64,000 nucleotides of DNA from Ktedonobacter sp. SOSP1-85 (GTDB lineage Bacteria; Chloroflexota; Ktedonobacteria; Ktedonobacterales; Ktedonobacteraceae): positions 1,736,001-1,800,000 of the forward strand of contig NZ_BNJI01000003.1 of the NCBI RefSeq assembly GCF_016587415.1, written 5' to 3'. A program made the position numbers and the translations under genes. Below are positions 35,511-44,946 of the stretch, piece by piece (within the stretch, counting starts at the first letter, position 1; every line of letters starts with the position of its first letter). Under the pieces are notes generated by a model. The model made no database searches and had not been told where the DNA came from. It saw nothing but the letters and a program-made list of their open reading frames with translations.

Positions 35511-36401
35511 ATGGAACTACGGCATTTACGCTATTTTGTGGCTGTTGCTGAAGAGCTGCACTTTGGGCGGGCCGCAATGCGCCTATCAATTATGCAGCCA
35601 TCATTGAGTCAGCAGATTCAGCAGTTGGAGGAGGAGCTGGGCTTCCCGCTTTTCCGGAGGACGAAGCGCTCGGTAGAATTGACGGATGCGGGTAGCGTCT
35701 TTCTTGATGCGGCCCGGCAGGTACTTATTCAGGTGCAGGAGGCAAAGCAGGCTGCCCAGAGGGCGCACCGAGGCGAGGCGGGGCGGCTCGTTATTGGCTA
35801 TATTAGCTCCAGTACGTATGATGTCTTGCCCTTGATGTTGCATCTGTTTCGTGAGCGCTTCCCGCAGGTTGAGGTAGCCCTGCGTGAATTGACGACGCAT
35901 GAGCAATTGCGTGCTTTAGAGGAGGGTGCCATCCAGATTGGACTTATTCGCCTGCCTATTAACGCACCATGGGTAAGCGTACAGGTTGTGCGGCGCGAAC
36001 CCATTGTTTGTGTCCTGCCAGAGCGGCATCCGTTAGCGGTCTACGAACAGATTCCAGGTACTTTGTTGGCGCAGGAGCCCTTTGTCTTGCAATCGCGTCA
36101 ACAGGGATCGGGCTATCATGTGTATCTCATGAAGCTATGCCTGGGCTATGGTTTTACGCCCAATGTCGTGCAGGAGGTCACGCAGATGCATGCCATTGTA
36201 GGTATGGTTGCCGCTGGCATTGGCGTCTCCCTGGTGCCCCTCTCGACGCAAAATATTCGTAGCCAGGACGTAGTCTATCGCGAGTTGGAGGGTGAGGCGC
36301 CTATAACGGAGGTGGCTGTGGCCTGGCGGAGCGATGCTCATTCCAGGCTTATCCAAAATTTTCTCTCGGTGGCGTATGAGGCGGCACCAGATCTCCACTA
36401 G
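35511..36401 (+). CDS. LysR-family transcriptional regulator
   Basis: This 296-aa regulator begins with the LTTR winged HTH (ELRHLRYFVAVAEELHFGRAA, then LSIMQPSLSQQIQQLEEELG). The effector-binding domain follows (VIGYISSSTYDVLPLMLHLF, LRELTTHEQLRALEEGAIQIG), similar to CynR/BenM-type regulators of efflux and aromatic metabolism. It is divergent from an MFS remnant. The surviving transporter copy at 33316 keeps a matching promoter, so this protein may control it in trans. Confidence 0.93.
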   Translation: MELRHLRYFVAVAEELHFGRAAMRLSIMQPSLSQQIQQLEEELGFPLFRRTKRSVELTDAGSVFLDAARQVLIQVQEAKQAAQRAHRGEAGRLVIGYISSSTYDVLPLMLHLFRERFPQVEVALRELTTHEQLRALEEGAIQIGLIRLPINAPWVSVQVVRREPIVCVLPERHPLAVYEQIPGTLLAQEPFVLQSRQQGSGYHVYLMKLCLGYGFTPNVVQEVTQMHAIVGMVAAGIGVSLVPLSTQNIRSQDVVYRELEGEAPITEVAVAWRSDAHSRLIQNFLSVAYEAAPDLH

Positions 36402-36433
36402 GTAGCTTGCGGGCTAGAAGCTTGTTTCGTGTG

Positions 36434-37765
36434 TCAGTCATCCGCAGGTTGTTGGCCAGCATACTCTTTGAGTGGGAGGGCAGCCAGAAGGGAGATGACT
36501 GCCATACACACTATATAGAAGGCAATGAATATGTAAGGCGGCAGGCCAGCAGTAAGCGAGCTGTGGAGTGAGAGCAGGTAGGTAGCGATGATAGGCGCTG
36601 GCCCCCCTGCTGTGATAGAAGCCAGTTGATAACCCAGTGAGGCGCCACTGTAGCGCAAACGGGGGCCAAAGTGCTCCGCGATCAAGCTTGCCTCCGGCCC
36701 ATAGAGCCAGCTAATGCAGATGCCGATGGAGAAAACGATGGCGAAGACCACCAGGAGCGGATTTCTAGATTGAAGCAAGGCAAAATAAGGAACGGCGAAG
36801 AGTGCCATAAGAATTACGCCCAACATGAACCAGCGCTTGCGTCCAATGTGGTCAGAGATGAGGGCAAAAATAGGGATGGTGACGAAGGTGATGATTGCTG
36901 AAAAGAAGATCCCGGTATAGAGCAGGCTGGAATCTAGCTGGATGACGGTTGCCCCATAAGAGAGCACAAACACGGTAAAAAGGTAGAAGGGGGCATTCTC
37001 GGCTGAACGGAGCAGGGCGCACAGGCAAACCTCGCGCCAGTGATAATAAAGAACCTCAAGTGGGGGCGCTTTAGCGATTTGCTGCGCCTCTTTAATACGC
37101 TGAAAGGCTGGAGTTTCTGGGATATGCAAGCGGATGTACAGACCAATGATTATCAGTGCAGAACTCATGAGGCAGGGGATGCGCCAGCCGATGCTGGTGA
37201 AGGCCTCACCTGGATAGAGTTGCTGAAAGAGCAGCACGGCCAGCGCGGAGAGGGCCAGGCCAATAGGCACGCTTGTCTGCGGCCAGCTTGTCCAGAAGCC
37301 GCGCCGCTGATCATCACCATGTTCCATACACAGGAGGATTGAGCCGCTCCATTCTCCACCAAGGGCCATACCTTGAAGGAAGCGGAGCAGCGAGAGCAGG
37401 ATGGGGGCCGCGATCCCGATTTCCGCGTAACCTGGCAAAATGCCCATCAAGATCGTAGCTGTGCCCATGAGCAAGAGGGTCGCGACCAGGGTAGACTTGC
37501 GACCAATGCGGTCGCCAAACCAGCCGAAGAAGGCTCCTCCAATGGGGCGGGCGGCAAAGCCCACAAAGTTGGTCGTGAAGGCCGCGATGGCGCCGGCAGA
37601 GGGATCGAGTGTGGGAAAGAAAAGCTGGGGAAAGACCGTCACCGCCAGGAAGCCATACAGAAAGAAATTAAACCACTCGATAGAAGCGCCAATAGTGCTG
37701 GCGCTGATCAGGGGCAGCATCTCACGAAAGGTGATAGGCGTCGCGTTTTTCGCAGGTAATGCCAC
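36434..37765 (-). CDS. MHS-family MFS transporter 1
   Basis: This 443-aa member of the metabolite:H+ symporter family has GASIEWFNFFLYGF in helix 1, motif A FGWFGDRIGRKSTL, and the conserved ALGGEWSGSILL segment. It has about 12 helices. GTG at 37765 is chosen because GGGAGGTG lies seven bases upstream and this start fits the family N-terminus; an ATG at 37867 would add an unrelated leader. Substrates in the family include carboxylates, betaines and shikimate. It is paralogous to the gene at 37999. Confidence 0.88.
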   Translation of the reverse strand: MALPAKNATPITFREMLPLISASTIGASIEWFNFFLYGFLAVTVFPQLFFPTLDPSAGAIAAFTTNFVGFAARPIGGAFFGWFGDRIGRKSTLVATLLLMGTATILMGILPGYAEIGIAAPILLSLLRFLQGMALGGEWSGSILLCMEHGDDQRRGFWTSWPQTSVPIGLALSALAVLLFQQLYPGEAFTSIGWRIPCLMSSALIIIGLYIRLHIPETPAFQRIKEAQQIAKAPPLEVLYYHWREVCLCALLRSAENAPFYLFTVFVLSYGATVIQLDSSLLYTGIFFSAIITFVTIPIFALISDHIGRKRWFMLGVILMALFAVPYFALLQSRNPLLVVFAIVFSIGICISWLYGPEASLIAEHFGPRLRYSGASLGYQLASITAGGPAPIIATYLLSLHSSLTAGLPPYIFIAFYIVCMAVISLLAALPLKEYAGQQPADD

Positions 37766-37901
37766 TGTGCTGCACCTCCCTCCGGCTAGAAATAGTTCAT
37801 ATACATCTTCTTTATTGCATTCATACCAGAGATAAGTGCATTTCGTCAATACTTGTGTCTGCGTCAACTGGGCTGCTCGGCTCGCAAGCTCGCCTCCAGG
37901 T

Positions 37902-37957
37902 AAGCGATGGTAGTGTGATGAATGGGCAAATGCCCATCCATCACACTACCATCGCTT
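37902..37957. terminator. Long near-perfect hairpin between the MHS genes
   Basis: 27-base arms (37902-37928 and 37931-37957, AAGCGATGGTAGTGTGATG onward) with one mismatch and a two-base centre. It lies below the transporter at 37999 in the minus direction. Confidence 0.7.
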
Positions 37958-37998
37958 GAGCGCCGCAGGCGCGAAAACTTACGCCGGGCGTGGTAATG

Positions 37999-39393
37999 TT
38001 AGTCGGTGGGAGCCAGGATTATCTCAGGCTCATTGGCTGTAGGCGCCTCAGCACCTGAGATATCTGCTTTTGTCATTTCCTTAAGGCCCAGAACCGAGGC
38101 AAAGGAGATGACGGCAAGTACGACCATGTAGATTGCGACCGCCTGCCAGGAACCCGCTCCGATGTTGACGACGACTTTGCTCAGACCAAGGGCCGAGAGG
38201 CTGCTTTTGCCAGTCAAGAGCAAGAGGGCGATGATCGGAGCCAGGCCACCAGCGAAGGGCGCGGCTAGCTGGTAGCCAAGCGAGGCGCCGCTATAGCGAG
38301 AACGGGTACCAAAGCGCTCGGCGATGAGCGCCGCCTGTGGACCATAGACCCAGGAGTGGAAGATGGCGAGAGAGAGAACAACCGCGATGAAGAAGGTAAC
38401 CGTTCCCGCGTTCATCAACAGGAAGTACGGGAAGGCAAAAATCGCCATAAGCACGCAGCCGATCAGGTACCATTTGCGCCGCCCGAAGCGGTCGGAGAGG
38501 TGACCAAAGAGTGGGATAGTGATCATCTCCAGAATGGAGCCGACTGTGATGGCGTTGAGGATAAACGTCTTATCCAGGGCTAGTTTATCCAGGCCATAGG
38601 TGATCACAAAGGTTACGAACAGGTAGAAGGGCGCCTGCTCAATGAAGCGGGAGCCGGCGCTGAGCAGGATCTCGGGTGTGCTGTAGCGGAAGGCCTCGAT
38701 GAGCGGAGCCTTGGCTTCACGCTTCTGCTCTTTGAGCTGCGCGAAAAGCGGAGTCTCCAGCACGCTCAGGCGGATGTAGAGGCCAACAATGATCAGGAGT
38801 GCGCTGACAAAGAAGGGGATGCGCCAACCCCAGTCGAGGAAGCTGGCTCCTGTAGAGGACTGGACGATGTTGGCCACGACAGTGGAGAGCACCAGGCCAA
38901 GGGGCGCGCCCATCTGTGGCCAGCTGGCCCAGAAGCCTCTGCGTTCTTTATGACCATATTCAAGCGCCAGCAGGACCGAGCCACCCCACTCGCCGCCTAC
39001 ACCCAGACCCTGACCCAGGCGCAGCAGCACAAGGATCACGGGTGCAGCAATGCCTATCGCCGTATAGCCAGGCAAGAAACCGATGAGCAGTGTCGAGATA
39101 CCCATCAACAAGAGCGTCGCGATAAGTGTGGATTTGCGACCGATGCGGTCACCCAGGTGGCCAAAGAGCGCACCTCCAAAGGGGCGTGCGATAAAGCCAA
39201 CCAGGAAAGTGAACAAAGATAGGAGGGTACCAACTACCTGGTTCGAGCCAGGAAAGAAAAGCTTAGGGAAGACGAGGGTCGCCATCGTTCCATAGAGGAA
39301 GAAATCATACCATTCAATAGCTGTGCCCAGAGTGCTTGAAAAGATAACAGGTCCCATGCGAGAGCGTGCGATGTTGTCATTGGCTGTCGCCAT
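37999..39393 (-). CDS. MHS-family MFS transporter 2
   Basis: This 464-aa paralogue of the previous gene (GTAIEWYDFFLYGTM, LFGHLGDRIGRKSTL, GVGGEWGGSVLLALEY, SWPQMGAPLGLVLS) also has 12 helices. ATG 39393 follows GGAGG by five bases; an upstream in-frame ATG at 39435 is less likely. The long C-terminal tail is acidic and Pro-rich. It is probably a proton-coupled importer of organic acids or osmolytes. Tandem arrangement with MHS transporter 1 suggests duplication. Confidence 0.9.
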   Translation of the reverse strand: MATANDNIARSRMGPVIFSSTLGTAIEWYDFFLYGTMATLVFPKLFFPGSNQVVGTLLSLFTFLVGFIARPFGGALFGHLGDRIGRKSTLIATLLLMGISTLLIGFLPGYTAIGIAAPVILVLLRLGQGLGVGGEWGGSVLLALEYGHKERRGFWASWPQMGAPLGLVLSTVVANIVQSSTGASFLDWGWRIPFFVSALLIIVGLYIRLSVLETPLFAQLKEQKREAKAPLIEAFRYSTPEILLSAGSRFIEQAPFYLFVTFVITYGLDKLALDKTFILNAITVGSILEMITIPLFGHLSDRFGRRKWYLIGCVLMAIFAFPYFLLMNAGTVTFFIAVVLSLAIFHSWVYGPQAALIAERFGTRSRYSGASLGYQLAAPFAGGLAPIIALLLLTGKSSLSALGLSKVVVNIGAGSWQAVAIYMVVLAVISFASVLGLKEMTKADISGAEAPTANEPEIILAPTD

Positions 39394-39550
39394 ATTTCCC
39401 TCCAGTGCGAATAAATAAGCTCTGCTGTACAACACTGTACTTGATTATGCTAAGTGTAGAGGCCGGAGGGTAAATATCACGTAAACAAAGGCAAGAGAGT
39501 GTAAACAAAAATATAAACGTTGAAATTGCAACAGAGAAATCAGCATAACT

Positions 39551-39612
39551 CTGTTGTGGATGAGCCGTCTCATAACCATGCCGCATGTGTAGAGATATCT
39601 CATCCACAACAG
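39551..39612. terminator. Inverted repeat below the SnoaL gene
   Basis: CTGTTGTGGATGAG (39551-39564) and CTCATCCACAACAG (39599-39612) are perfect 14-base arms with a 34-base loop. It lies between the divergent transporter promoter and the end of the SnoaL gene. Confidence 0.5.
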
Positions 39613-39683
39613 GGTAGGCAAGGCATCACTGGTGCGTTTCCACGATTGGCACTCTGTTATCTGGGGAATGAATTAGACTTGGA

Positions 39684-40034
39684 CTAACGTGAGGTACCAG
39701 CACCCCATACTTCAGCAACACGTCCGTTTTCGATCCGAAAGATCTCTATGATGACGGGCTGAGGCTGTCCTGAAGCTACCGGGACGCCATGAACCGTCAC
39801 TCGAAGAGCTGCCTTGTCACCTTCAACCAGTACATCTTCGACCACGAAGCACTTATCAGGAAAGGTTGTAGGAAAGGCATGCGCTACAGCATTTTTTACG
39901 CTCTCGATGCCTATTTCTCCTGTTGCATGCCTGATGACGCGTGGATCAAAGAGTTCCTCCAATGCCGCAATGTTTTGCTTATTAATGGCTTCATAGACAC
40001 GGTAACCTAAAGCCCTGATGTCTGCTGCTGTCAT
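39684..40034 (-). CDS. SnoaL-like ester cyclase/isomerase-fold protein
   Basis: This 116-aa protein of the NTF2-like superfamily has YRVYEAINKQNIAALEELF at the start, FPTTFPDKCFVVEDVLVEGD in the middle and VEIFRIENGRVAEVWG-type residues at the end. The start at 40034 follows AAGGAG. Family members act on polyketide-like or other small substrates, or are non-catalytic. It lies 67 bases downstream of the alpha/beta hydrolase gene on the same strand. Confidence 0.85.
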   Translation of the reverse strand: MTAADIRALGYRVYEAINKQNIAALEELFDPRVIRHATGEIGIESVKNAVAHAFPTTFPDKCFVVEDVLVEGDKAALRVTVHGVPVASGQPQPVIIEIFRIENGRVAEVWGAGTSR

Positions 40035-40101
40035 TTGTAATCTCCTTATGTGTTTTCTCTGAAAAGGATTGCTGCCTTTGGACTTGTCTATTGCTTGACA
40101 G

Positions 40102-40905
40102 TCAAGGAATATGCTGATGAAGAAAGGTGAGGAGCACTTGATTGAAAAACTCAGGATTGTCTTGATTGGCATTATGACCAGCATCAGGGATTACGATGTA
40201 GTGACAATACGGTTCGCGTTGCGCCCAAATTTGAGCCTGGTCTCTGACCTCTTTGAGTGCATCTTGTGCTCCATGTGTGAGCAAGAAAGGCATGGGTAAT
40301 CGATAGTCCACTTCTTCATGAAAAAAACCAGGGATGGCTTTTCTCATCGCAAGCCATGTTTCCATGGGAGCACATGCCTCCTGAGCATATGCTTTGACTT
40401 CTGGCCGTATGCCAACCATATTCACCAGGAACTGCTTGAAATCTGAAAAAGGGATGTTTTCAGTTCCCCTTTGCACTCCCAGGTTCAGGGATTGCGGAAT
40501 CTCCATAGTTAAGCAGTATCCACCAATCACAACGAGGGCAAGAACGCGTTCAGGATAAAGATAAGCGACTTCTTGAGAGATATATGTTCCAAATGATTGG
40601 CCGACAAAACAAGCCTTCTGGTATCCAAGCTGATCGACGATAGCGAGCAAATCATCTACAACCGTACGCAATGAAAAGACTCCTCCCATGCCTAGTGGCT
40701 GGGATTGTCCATGGCCATGCACATCCCATAAGAGCACGCGATAATTCTTAGCAACAGGAGCGAGCTGCTCTTCATACATCCGATGATCCATCCCCCCTCC
40801 ATGTGTAAAAACCACTAACGGGCGATCAGTCGGTCCTGCCAGCCAATAGTGCAGTGTGGTGGCGCCACGAGTAATTTGTTGATGTTCTGCTGTAAGATCT
40901 TCCAT
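40102..40905 (-). CDS. Alpha/beta-fold hydrolase
   Basis: This 267-aa enzyme has the oxyanion region FTHGGGMDH, nucleophile elbow GQSFGTY, and catalytic His in PDAGHNANQDNP. A cap domain lies at about residues 130-200. Esterase, haloperoxidase or C-C hydrolase activity is possible. With the SnoaL protein downstream and the MarR regulator upstream on the same strand, it may form a small detoxification or signal-degradation unit. Confidence 0.9.
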   Translation of the reverse strand: MEDLTAEHQQITRGATTLHYWLAGPTDRPLVVFTHGGGMDHRMYEEQLAPVAKNYRVLLWDVHGHGQSQPLGMGGVFSLRTVVDDLLAIVDQLGYQKACFVGQSFGTYISQEVAYLYPERVLALVVIGGYCLTMEIPQSLNLGVQRGTENIPFSDFKQFLVNMVGIRPEVKAYAQEACAPMETWLAMRKAIPGFFHEEVDYRLPMPFLLTHGAQDALKEVRDQAQIWAQREPYCHYIVIPDAGHNANQDNPEFFNQVLLTFLHQHIP

Positions 40906-41029
40906 TTGTACCTTTTTCTTTGTGGAAGAGATGGATAAGCCCTTCCTGTAAAGTCTGCTGTGTCACACCCGTCGTTTTGACGTTTGAGCGATATCTTTTT
41001 CTCCTAACATCAGATCCAGAAAGGAGAAC

Positions 41030-41473
41030 TTATTCATGCCCTTGGTCTTCTTGCTGGATAAGGCGTATGTTTGTACGCAATCGTTCAAGGGCTTGCAACA
41101 TGGTTTCCTGCTCTTCCCTGGTGATGCCATCGAGCAATCGTGTCTGAAACTCGCTGTGTGTTGCGCGAATTCCAGCGGTGATCGCATGCCCGGAAGGAGT
41201 CAAAGAGACGAGCGTGTAGCGATTATTCTGTGGATCGAGGCGACGACTGAGTACTCCTTCTGCCTCAAACTGCTTGACCAGGCGAGTAATCGTGGCGCCA
41301 TCAAGCAATAAATGCCGCTGTAGGTCAGCATGGCTGATCTCACCTTGACGCTCCAAAAGCATCAGGAGTTGCCATCGTGCCTGACTCATACCAAGATGTT
41401 GAGCGAAGGTCTGCTTGGCTTCAGAACAGGCGTATGATAATTGTCGAAAGAGAGTATCCTCAAGAGTATCCAT
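41030..41473 (-). CDS. MarR-family regulator
   Basis: This 147-aa protein has a winged HTH (SHADLQRHLLLDGATITRLVKQFEAEG and LVSLTPSGHAI in turn). ATG 41473 is chosen because the TTG at 41491 overlaps the TTGGAGG binding site. A perfect 21-bp-arm palindrome at 41542-41588 lies ~70 bases upstream and is the likely operator. It is divergent from the histidine kinase gene and upstream of the hydrolase gene; either could be its target. Confidence 0.9.
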   Translation of the reverse strand: MDTLEDTLFRQLSYACSEAKQTFAQHLGMSQARWQLLMLLERQGEISHADLQRHLLLDGATITRLVKQFEAEGVLSRRLDPQNNRYTLVSLTPSGHAITAGIRATHSEFQTRLLDGITREEQETMLQALERLRTNIRLIQQEDQGHE

Positions 41474-41541
41474 AACTTGTTTTACCTCCAAGCACTAATC
41501 CAACGCGCTTCCTATGAGAGGAAACTAACTATGGTCAAAGT

Positions 41542-41588
41542 ATTTATACCATCAACTATTGATATTGTCAATAGTTGATGGTATAAAT
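41542..41588. promoter_or_regulatory. Probable MarR operator palindrome
   Basis: Arms ATTTATACCATCAACTATTG(A) and its complement are 21 bases, perfect, with a TATTG centre. Its place in the divergent gap and its AT-rich sequence fit a MarR dimer-of-dimers site. Confidence 0.65.
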
Positions 41589-41707
41589 AAAATACCCTGA
41601 CAAGTTGGAAGGTGACTATAGGGAGAGGATTGCAATACATAGATGTTTCCGGCATACTAAACATACTGAGGCGCGATGTTTAGGGCCTGACCCTGGCGAG
41701 GATAATT

Positions 41708-43981
41708 ATGCTGCGATTACTCGAACGAAGCATCACATTGCAACTGCTTGTCTTCTACTGCTTATTTCTGCTGCCCTTGCTGTTGGGCGGTGTCGAGTTG
41801 TATCTTTTTCAGCGCAACGCGCTCCAGCAGAATGCCACGCGCGCGGATTTGAGTCTCGCCCAGGCGGTTGCCCTTGATGTCGAATCGATTATTGGCCCCG
41901 CGATAAACATTGATGGCACTCTATCTTATAGTCAGGAAGCTAAGCAGCTTGATCGACAGCGACTCACTACTGCCTTCTCCCTGGCAGCACTCGCCCAGCC
42001 CTCCAGCAATCTCTATGCGGTCTGCGATGTATCTGGAAACCTGCTGCTTGCCTCGCCAGAGAGCCAGGCCCACAACTTGAGTGAAAGCCAGTTATGCCGC
42101 CACTTTCTGCTTTCGGTGCAGACAAATGGATCACTTATCTCTATCAGTCGTATTAGTCTCAATTCAGGTGGGTCTCTGGTCGTGCTTGCGCGGCGCATTA
42201 GCGATGATCGAGGAAAGGTAGTCGGAACCATGTTGGTGACCCTCCAGCTTGAGCGACTGGCGGCGCGCCTGCTATCGATGGAGAAGCAATGGAATACGAG
42301 TGGCGAGCTACGTACCTGGGTGGTCGACCACGAAGGCCATCCCATAGTACAGCCTGGACAGGGATCTTTCGCGGCCGATTCGCGCGTGTCATTGCCTGGA
42401 GTGAAGGAGGCTTTACAGGGGAGGCAGGGGAGCCTGATCGCGCAGGAGTCTAACCGCGATTGGCTCTATAGCTATATGCCTGTTAGCCTGGATGGTGGCT
42501 ACTGGGGTGTGGTGATCCAGAGGCCAACTGACAGTACGTTTGCCACAGTCGTGAGTTTTCGGAATAGCCTGGGTATCGCGCTCTTTATGGTGCTTATCGG
42601 AGCCAGCTTTTTCTGGTTCGCGATGCATGGAGGAGTGGTCGCGCCGCTGAAGAAGTTGGCGCAGGCGGTCATCATGATCAAGCCAGATCAGGAGACGAAG
42701 GTCATGGATGGCAGGCTTCTTGCCAGGGAGCGGGAGCGTATCGACGAGATTGGGCAGGTCATCGCGGCCTTCTCTGCCATGGAGGACGAGGTGCATGACC
42801 TCTTTCGCAAAAGCGATGCGACAAGCCAGGCGCGCCTGTATACCCTGGATGCCATTATGCATAGCATGAATGAAGGCTTGCTCCTCGAAGCTCCCAACGG
42901 GCATATCATCTATGCCAATCAGCGCTTTACCCAGTTTGTGGGCCTTTCGCCCAATGATCTCCTCCCCCCTATTTTCGATGAGCATAAGGCGCAGGACGCG
43001 CTGCTCTCGCTCATTGAAGATCCTGATGTGTACCAACAAGCTGTACACGCAGCCGAGACCGGGAGCGGACCCGATGTGATTGAATTTTATGTACGCGGCT
43101 ACCATAATCTGGTTGGACAACATATACCTGTGCGTAGGGTTGTTCGCCTGCGCGTGTTCCAGGTGCGCGACCAGGCAGGCGAGCTTATTGGACGCGGAAA
43201 GGTCTTTCAAGATGTGACGCGTACCAACGAGGCAGAGCTAATCAAGAAGAACCTGCTTGCCATCGTTTCGCACGAGTTGCGAACACCATTAACATCTATC
43301 AAAGGCTATGCTACGAGCTTGCTTGAAACCGATGTCGAGATGGAGAGTGCTATACAGGAGGATTTTCTGCGCGGGATTGTGATTGAGACTGATCGCATGG
43401 CGGAGCTGGTAACGAGCCTGTTGGATATGTCGCAAATCGAGGCTGGGACGCTCAAGCTCTCACCCGGTCTCTATCCCCTCGATGTATTAATCAAGCAAGC
43501 TCTGCCAGAACAGGAAAGAGAAAAGGTACGGATCAGTCTGCCAGTGAAACCTTCGCTGATTAACGTAGATGGGAAGAGGATTGAGATGGTTTTGCGCAAC
43601 CTGCTCCAGAATGCCCGGCGTTATGCTGGCGCCGATGCGCTCATCGAGATCGTGGTCAGGTATGAACAGGAAGATGGCGAGGTAAAGGGGGGACTCTATC
43701 TGAGTGTGATCGATAATGGCGCCGGTATTCCAGCGGATCTGACCGAGCGTATTTTTGAGCGTTTCTACCAGGTTGATAGTGGACGTAGACGTAGCAGCAG
43801 CGGTGTGGGGCTGGGGTTGGCCATTTGTCGTGGCTTTATCGAAGCACATGGAGGGCGAATCTGGGCCGAGAACCGGGCTGATGGAGCAACAGGCGCTGCC
43901 TTTCATATCTGGCTCCCGCCTCGTGTGCTTTACCCTCCTGACGCGCAGCCAGACATGTTTGCCTTGCTCAATATTTTGTAA
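41708..43981 (+). CDS. Membrane sensor histidine kinase (Cache-HAMP-PAS)
   Basis: 757 aa. TM1 is at residues ~12-34 and TM2 at ~287-306, with a ~250-residue extracytoplasmic Cache-like domain between them (WVVDHEGHPIVQPGQG). HAMP (~306-360) and PAS (~385-500) domains follow. The HisKA box is AIVSHELRTPLTSIKGY with phospho-accepting His522. The ATPase has an N-box (LRNLLQNARRY), G1 (VIDNGAGIP), F box (ERFYQVDSG) and G2 (GVGLGLAI). The response regulator gene follows after 19 bases, so the two form a two-component system sensing an external small molecule. Confidence 0.94.
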   Translation: MLRLLERSITLQLLVFYCLFLLPLLLGGVELYLFQRNALQQNATRADLSLAQAVALDVESIIGPAINIDGTLSYSQEAKQLDRQRLTTAFSLAALAQPSSNLYAVCDVSGNLLLASPESQAHNLSESQLCRHFLLSVQTNGSLISISRISLNSGGSLVVLARRISDDRGKVVGTMLVTLQLERLAARLLSMEKQWNTSGELRTWVVDHEGHPIVQPGQGSFAADSRVSLPGVKEALQGRQGSLIAQESNRDWLYSYMPVSLDGGYWGVVIQRPTDSTFATVVSFRNSLGIALFMVLIGASFFWFAMHGGVVAPLKKLAQAVIMIKPDQETKVMDGRLLARERERIDEIGQVIAAFSAMEDEVHDLFRKSDATSQARLYTLDAIMHSMNEGLLLEAPNGHIIYANQRFTQFVGLSPNDLLPPIFDEHKAQDALLSLIEDPDVYQQAVHAAETGSGPDVIEFYVRGYHNLVGQHIPVRRVVRLRVFQVRDQAGELIGRGKVFQDVTRTNEAELIKKNLLAIVSHELRTPLTSIKGYATSLLETDVEMESAIQEDFLRGIVIETDRMAELVTSLLDMSQIEAGTLKLSPGLYPLDVLIKQALPEQEREKVRISLPVKPSLINVDGKRIEMVLRNLLQNARRYAGADALIEIVVRYEQEDGEVKGGLYLSVIDNGAGIPADLTERIFERFYQVDSGRRRSSSGVGLGLAICRGFIEAHGGRIWAENRADGATGAAFHIWLPPRVLYPPDAQPDMFALLNIL

Positions 43982-44000
43982 CCCAGAGAGGTGTTACTGT

Positions 44001-44699
44001 ATGCCACAGGAGAAATATATTCTCGTCGTTGATGACGAGCCGGGGATTCGCAATTTTATCCGGCGTAACCTGGAATTGCGCGCCTTCAAAGTCTTGCTTG
44101 CCAGCGATGGATTGGAGGCCCTGGCGCACTTTGACCAGGCTAACGTGGCCCTGGTGATCCTGGATATTATGCTGCCCAACATGGATGGTTTAGAGGTATG
44201 CCGCCGTATCAGGCAGAAGAGTACCGTTCCCATTATTATGCTGACCGCGTTGGGAGAGGACGCAGACAAAATCGCGGCCCTGGACCAGGGCGCCGATGAT
44301 TATTTGACGAAGCCCTTTAGCGTAGGCGAATTGATGGCACGAGTGAAGGCTGTGCTCAGACGAAGCCACTGGGCGTTTGATGAAGTGCCAGTCTCGGCTG
44401 GTGTGAAGCGCTTTGGTGGCCTGGAGATCGACTTTGAGCAGAAGCAGGTCTGGCGCGACGGCGATCCTGTCAAGCTCTCGCCAACCGAGTTTCATCTGCT
44501 CCAGGAACTGGCCTTACATCCAGGAAAAATCTTTACCCATGAGGCACTATTACGCCGGGTGTGGGGAGTAGAGTATCGCAGCGAGTCCGAATATTTGCGT
44601 GTCTATATTGGACGCCTGCGGCGCAAATTGGAGGCCAATCCCTCTCGCCCAACGCATATCATGACCGAGCCAGGTATTGGGTACTATATGACCAGCTAG
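44001..44699 (+). CDS. OmpR/PhoB-family response regulator
   Basis: This 232-aa regulator has a receiver domain with acidic pair DDE at 11-13, phospho-acceptor Asp55 (VILDIMLPN) and Lys104 (YLTKPF). A winged-helix output domain follows (VKLSPTEFHLLQELALHPG, YLRVYIGRLRRKLE). ATG 44001 is the correct start, since translation upstream would overlap the kinase in another frame. It is the partner of the kinase encoded just upstream. The KdpE-like spacing suggests a transcriptional activator; targets are not evident. Confidence 0.94.
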   Translation: MPQEKYILVVDDEPGIRNFIRRNLELRAFKVLLASDGLEALAHFDQANVALVILDIMLPNMDGLEVCRRIRQKSTVPIIMLTALGEDADKIAALDQGADDYLTKPFSVGELMARVKAVLRRSHWAFDEVPVSAGVKRFGGLEIDFEQKQVWRDGDPVKLSPTEFHLLQELALHPGKIFTHEALLRRVWGVEYRSESEYLRVYIGRLRRKLEANPSRPTHIMTEPGIGYYMTS

Positions 44700-44946
44700 G
44701 GCAGGCGTTTTTTGGGGAGGACCTATGAAAGACGCTTAAAGCAGGGTTCAATCCTTGTCGATAACACATAGTGAGAAAGATACTCCTCGTCTGGTAGTGA
44801 TGGACCCTTTCGCTAGTACTGCTAGAAGACAAAGTACCACTCTGAAACAATTCCCACCTGACCTCACTCTTATATCCCATGCGTCACTGAGGCGCAGGTA
44901 AAAGAAATAAGGAGAACGTATACTTCTCCGTAAGGAAACGCATTTT

